Translations under genes and position numbers: made by a program
Origin: DASUCS01 sp036275935
Lineage (GTDB): Bacteria > Actinomycetota > Acidimicrobiia > Acidimicrobiales > JACDCH01
Length of the DNA stretch: 8,053 bases
Assembly (NCBI GenBank): GCA_036275935.1
Contig: DASUCS010000332.1
Location: 1-8,053, forward strand
Direction: 5' to 3'
Shown: in pieces, positions 5,923 to 8,053 of the stretch
Layout: each line of letters opens with the position of its first letter
Position numbering within the stretch: the first letter of the stretch is position 1
The notes under the pieces: model-generated
The model's input: only the letters and a program-made list of their open reading frames with translations
Databases searched by the model: none
Told to the model about the DNA's origin: nothing

Positions 5923-6807
5923 GTGGACCTCGAGCCGACCGCCGATCAACTCGCGCTCGTCGAGGAGCTGCGCCGCGCCCTCGACGGCAACGCGTCGTGG
6001 GACGCGCTCGTCGACATGGGTGTGCTGTCGCTGCCGGTCGCCGAAGCGGCGGGCGGCGTCGGGCTCGGCTGGACGGATGCCGTCCTTGCCTTCCAGGCGC
6101 TGGGACACGCATGCGTGGAGGGCCCGTTCGTGGCCACTGCCGCGGCGACTGCGGCGGGGCTCGCGAGCGGCGCGACCGGACTCGTGCCCGCCGACACGCC
6201 TGCGTTCGTCGAACATCTCGACCGCCTCGACTCGCTGCTGGTGGTGGGCGACGACGGCATCCGTCGTGTGGCGCTCCCGCTCGCGGGAGCACGGCCGTTG
6301 GAACGACCGATGGATCCGGGCACGCCGGTGCACCTCGTCGACGGCCCGCTCGGCGGCGAGCAGGTGGGCGACACGAACGCAGCGCGCGCCGTGCGGCGGC
6401 ATGCGGCCCTTCTCGCCGCGGCCATGCAGGTGGGCCTCGGGTCCGCTGTCGTCGAGATCGCTACTGCGTACGCACAGCAGCGACAGCAATTCGGTCGACC
6501 CATCGGGTCGTTCCAGGCCTTGAAGCATCTGCTGGCCGACGCGGCCGTGGGACTCGAGGTGGCGCGCGCCGCGGTCGACGCCGCCGCGGTGATGGAGGAC
6601 GAGAGCGACGAACGAGTCGAGCGCGGCGTCGCCGCAGCGCGGATCGTCGCGTCGCAGGCCTCCGAGAAGGCCACACGCGCGTGCATCCAGGTGCATGGCG
6701 GGATGGGTTACACGTGGGAGCTCGGCGTCCACGTGCACCACAAGCGCGTGCTCGCCCTCGACCTCGTCCCCATGACGGTCGAGGACGCGATCAGCGTGAT
6801 GGCATGA
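5923..6807 (+). CDS. Short acyl-CoA dehydrogenase-like (beta-type) subunit
   Basis: A 294-residue acyl-CoA dehydrogenase-like protein, about 90 residues shorter than a normal one. The C-terminal helical domain is intact: YAQQRQQFGRPIGSFQALKH (183-202), where the Arg and QFG residues contact FAD, and QVHGGMGYTWELGVHVHHKR (256-275). The N-terminal domain is abbreviated (SWDALVDMGVLSLPVAEAAGG, 25-45), and the middle beta domain is reduced to about 50 residues (roughly 105-155) without the TEP..GSD flavin/substrate segment. It therefore probably has no independent activity but completes the FAD site of the full-length partner at 4734-5912, as ChsE5 (FadE27) and ChsE2 (FadE29) do for their partners. 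The start is GTG 5923, with GAAGGGA 5 nt upstream. The stop overlaps the next ATG (ATGA, 6804-6807). An inactive paralogue or a regulator is less likely, given the operon context. Confidence 0.88.
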   Translation: MDLEPTADQLALVEELRRALDGNASWDALVDMGVLSLPVAEAAGGVGLGWTDAVLAFQALGHACVEGPFVATAAATAAGLASGATGLVPADTPAFVEHLDRLDSLLVVGDDGIRRVALPLAGARPLERPMDPGTPVHLVDGPLGGEQVGDTNAARAVRRHAALLAAAMQVGLGSAVVEIATAYAQQRQQFGRPIGSFQALKHLLADAAVGLEVARAAVDAAAVMEDESDERVERGVAAARIVASQASEKATRACIQVHGGMGYTWELGVHVHHKRVLALDLVPMTVEDAISVMA

Positions 6808-7583
6808 CGCTCGACTTCGGCCTCGACGGCCGGCGAGCGCTCGTCACCGGCGCCGGCCAAGGAGTCGGTGCAGGAATCGCCCACACACTCGCATCGGCGG
6901 GGGTCGAGGTCGTCGTCAACGACTTCTTCGCGGAGCGCGCCGACGCCGTGGCGAGCGCGATCGTCGCGGCCGGCGGTCGCGCGAGTGCATCGACCTTCGA
7001 CGTAACGGAGTACTCGAGCGTGCGTGACGCGTTCGACGCGGTCGGAGCCGTCGACATCCTCGTCAACAACGCCGGCAACGCGGGGATGGAAGGGTTCGGC
7101 GCCCTCTCGCAGTTCGTCGACACGAGCCCAGCCGACTGGGCGAAGTATCTCGACGTGAATCTGCGCGGCGTCATGAACTGCGTGCACGCCGCAGTGCCCG
7201 CGATGATCGACGCGAAGTGGGGACGGATCATCACGATGGTGTCCGACGCGGCGCGCACGGGTGACGCCCAGATGGCCGCCTATTCCGCCGCCAAGGCCGG
7301 CGCCGCCGGGTTCTGCCGTGCGATCGCCACGGAAGTCGCCCGCCATGGCATCACCGTCAACACCATCGCGTTGGGCACGATGCGCACGCCGGTGTCCGCC
7401 GCGCTGTGGGACGACCCGACCAAGGTCGAACAGCAACGCGCACTGATGTCGAGCTACCTCGTGCGCCGGCCCGGAGAGCCCGACGACGCCGCGTGGATGG
7501 TGGCGACGCTCGCCAGCCCCAGGGCGGCGTGGATCACCGGGCAGACGATCCCGGTCAACGGCGGCCGCTCGTTCTCGCTCTGA
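6804..7583 (+). CDS. SDR-family dehydrogenase, probably acting on a hydroxyacyl-CoA
   Basis: A 259-residue classical short-chain dehydrogenase/reductase. The dinucleotide motif TGAGQGVG is at 15-22, NNAG at 88-91, and the catalytic tetrad is Asn119, Ser147, Tyr160 and Lys164 (YSAAK). Asp40 at the end of the second beta strand (VVVND) favours NAD(H) over NADP(H). The C-terminal segment WITGQTIPVNGGRSFSL is the usual SDR ending. Length is normal. The ATG overlaps the preceding TGA (ATGA), and there is no strong separate ribosome site, so translation is likely coupled. As the last gene of the dehydrogenase-crotonase operon it would naturally oxidise the 3-hydroxyacyl-CoA (or a ring hydroxyl) made upstream, but SDR substrates are not readable from sequence; FabG-like reductase or steroid/alcohol dehydrogenase activity is possible. 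Confidence 0.93.
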   Translation: MTLDFGLDGRRALVTGAGQGVGAGIAHTLASAGVEVVVNDFFAERADAVASAIVAAGGRASASTFDVTEYSSVRDAFDAVGAVDILVNNAGNAGMEGFGALSQFVDTSPADWAKYLDVNLRGVMNCVHAAVPAMIDAKWGRIITMVSDAARTGDAQMAAYSAAKAGAAGFCRAIATEVARHGITVNTIALGTMRTPVSAALWDDPTKVEQQRALMSSYLVRRPGEPDDAAWMVATLASPRAAWITGQTIPVNGGRSFSL

Positions 7584-7590
7584 CGACGAC

Positions 7591-7604
7591 GCCAAGCCGT
7601 TGGC
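7591..7604. terminator. Weak hairpin in the convergent gap, possible terminator
   Basis: GCCAA-GCCG-TTGGC forms a 5-bp stem with a 4-nt loop, beginning 8 nt after the SDR stop, inside the 67-bp gap (7584-7650) between two converging genes. There is no T-run on either strand and the stem is short, so intrinsic termination would be weak. Position is the main reason for listing it. Nothing else was recognised in this gap. Confidence 0.2.
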
Positions 7605-7650
7605 ATGGCAGAAGCGGTCGGTCGGGGCGCATCGCCGCGCTGGTCATCCG

Positions 7651-8053
7651 TCACGAGAAGCGCCAGCGCGTCGCGCCACCTGGCTCGACGGTGCGCAGGG
7701 CCGTCGCGGCACGTGGTGTGAGTCGATACACGAACCAAGGCGGCGGGCCAGCGGATGGCGCGCTGAACTCGGCCGTCAGCGCGATGCCGGACTCGTCGAC
7801 GCGCGCCGGCCAACCCTCTCGGGACCACGTCTCAGCCAACTCCCGCACGAGGTTGCCGTCGGTGACACGCGCCGCCTCACCCTCGACGACGAGATCGAAC
7901 TCGTGCGTGGCGACGCTCAACGTGCAACGCGGATCGCGTGCAAGGTTGCGACCCTTCCTCGACGAACCACCGGTCTCGAACCAGAACGCACCGTCCCGCC
8001 AGATCGCACCGATGCCGGTGACGTGCGGGGTGCCGTCCGGATCGATCGTTGCC
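7651..8053 (-). CDS. Pyridoxamine-5'-phosphate-oxidase-like split-barrel flavin/F420-binding protein (5' end outside window)
   Basis: The visible 133 C-terminal residues run from ATIDPDGTPHVTGIGAIWRD through FWFETGGSSRKGRNL, ARDPRCTLSVATHEFDLVVE and GEAARVTD to FVYRLTPRAATAL and the end TRWRFS. This is the split beta-barrel fold of the PNPOx-like family: a 'DPDGTPHV' strand, a 'SRKGRNLARDP' segment whose basic residues usually hold cofactor phosphate, and the common C-terminal TRWRF. Members bind FMN, F420 or haem, and actinobacterial ones are often F420-dependent reductases or proteins of unknown role. The start is beyond the right edge, probably 15-35 residues further. An in-frame TTG at 7920 is not the start, because conserved family sequence continues upstream of it. 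It converges with the SDR gene and is not obviously part of that operon. The specific cofactor and reaction are undetermined. Confidence 0.85.
   Translation of the reverse strand, partial: ATIDPDGTPHVTGIGAIWRDGAFWFETGGSSRKGRNLARDPRCTLSVATHEFDLVVEGEAARVTDGNLVRELAETWSREGWPARVDESGIALTAEFSAPSAGPPPWFVYRLTPRAATALRTVEPGGATRWRFS

Noticed and set aside
5686..6741. Minus-strand open frame (351 codons) opposite the two dehydrogenase genes
   Set aside because: No recognisable domain, Arg/His-rich, spans the junction of two well-supported plus-strand genes.
7651..7920. Treating the right-edge gene as an 89-residue protein starting at TTG 7920
   Set aside because: Conserved split-barrel sequence (GTPHVTGIGAIW, SRKGRNLARDPRC) continues in frame upstream to the window edge, so the gene is longer and truncated by the window.
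1..8053. CRISPR arrays, tRNAs, insertion sequences, toxin-antitoxin or defence genes
   Set aside because: No regularly spaced repeats, cloverleaf-like sequences, transposase motifs or terminal repeats were seen; coding content is fully explained by catabolic and redox genes.

Overview
The window is a stretch of very GC-rich bacterial DNA (roughly two thirds G+C by eye). Genes are tightly packed, many start with GTG, and start/stop codons often overlap. The content is several acyl-CoA dehydrogenases, crotonases, an SDR, a luciferase-like oxidoreductase and a split-barrel flavin/F420-type protein. This suggests an actinobacterium, perhaps an environmental Acidimicrobiia- or Mycobacteriales-like lineage; that placement is inference from gene content. 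No rRNA, tRNA, CRISPR array, insertion sequence or phage gene was seen, and there is no gene-free stretch longer than about 130 bases.

Layout from left to right: (1) 1-302, minus strand, the N-terminal 100 residues of an acyl-CoA dehydrogenase cut by the window edge. (2) 429-1739, plus strand, a two-gene unit: a 97-residue protein with the look of a dimeric alpha/beta-barrel domain, then a luciferase-like (LLM class) oxidoreductase. (3) 1702-3827, minus strand, a two-gene unit: a 433-residue ACAD11/FadE2-like acyl-CoA dehydrogenase followed 2 nt later by a crotonase, whose 3' end overlaps the luciferase-like gene by 38 bp tail to tail. (4) 3904-7583, plus strand, a four-gene unit: a second crotonase, a full-length acyl-CoA dehydrogenase, a short acyl-CoA dehydrogenase-like subunit, and an SDR dehydrogenase. 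(5) 7651-8053, minus strand, most of a pyridoxamine-5'-phosphate-oxidase-like protein cut by the right edge.

Units 3 and 4 diverge from a 76-bp gap (3828-3903). Together they look like one acyl-CoA degradation locus: dehydrogenation (one homomeric-type and one probable two-subunit dehydrogenase), hydration or another crotonase reaction, and oxidation of a hydroxyacyl intermediate by the SDR. No thiolase or CoA ligase is in the window. The full-length/short dehydrogenase pair resembles the alpha2beta2 dehydrogenases of actinobacterial steroid side-chain breakdown, so a bulky or alicyclic acyl-CoA is a reasonable guess for the substrate.

The point most worth following up is that both crotonases, which are clear paralogues of each other, lack both catalytic glutamates of classical enoyl-CoA hydratase and share the same Tyr/Asp/His replacements. 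They may catalyse a different crotonase-fold reaction. I see no wholly new kind of system here.
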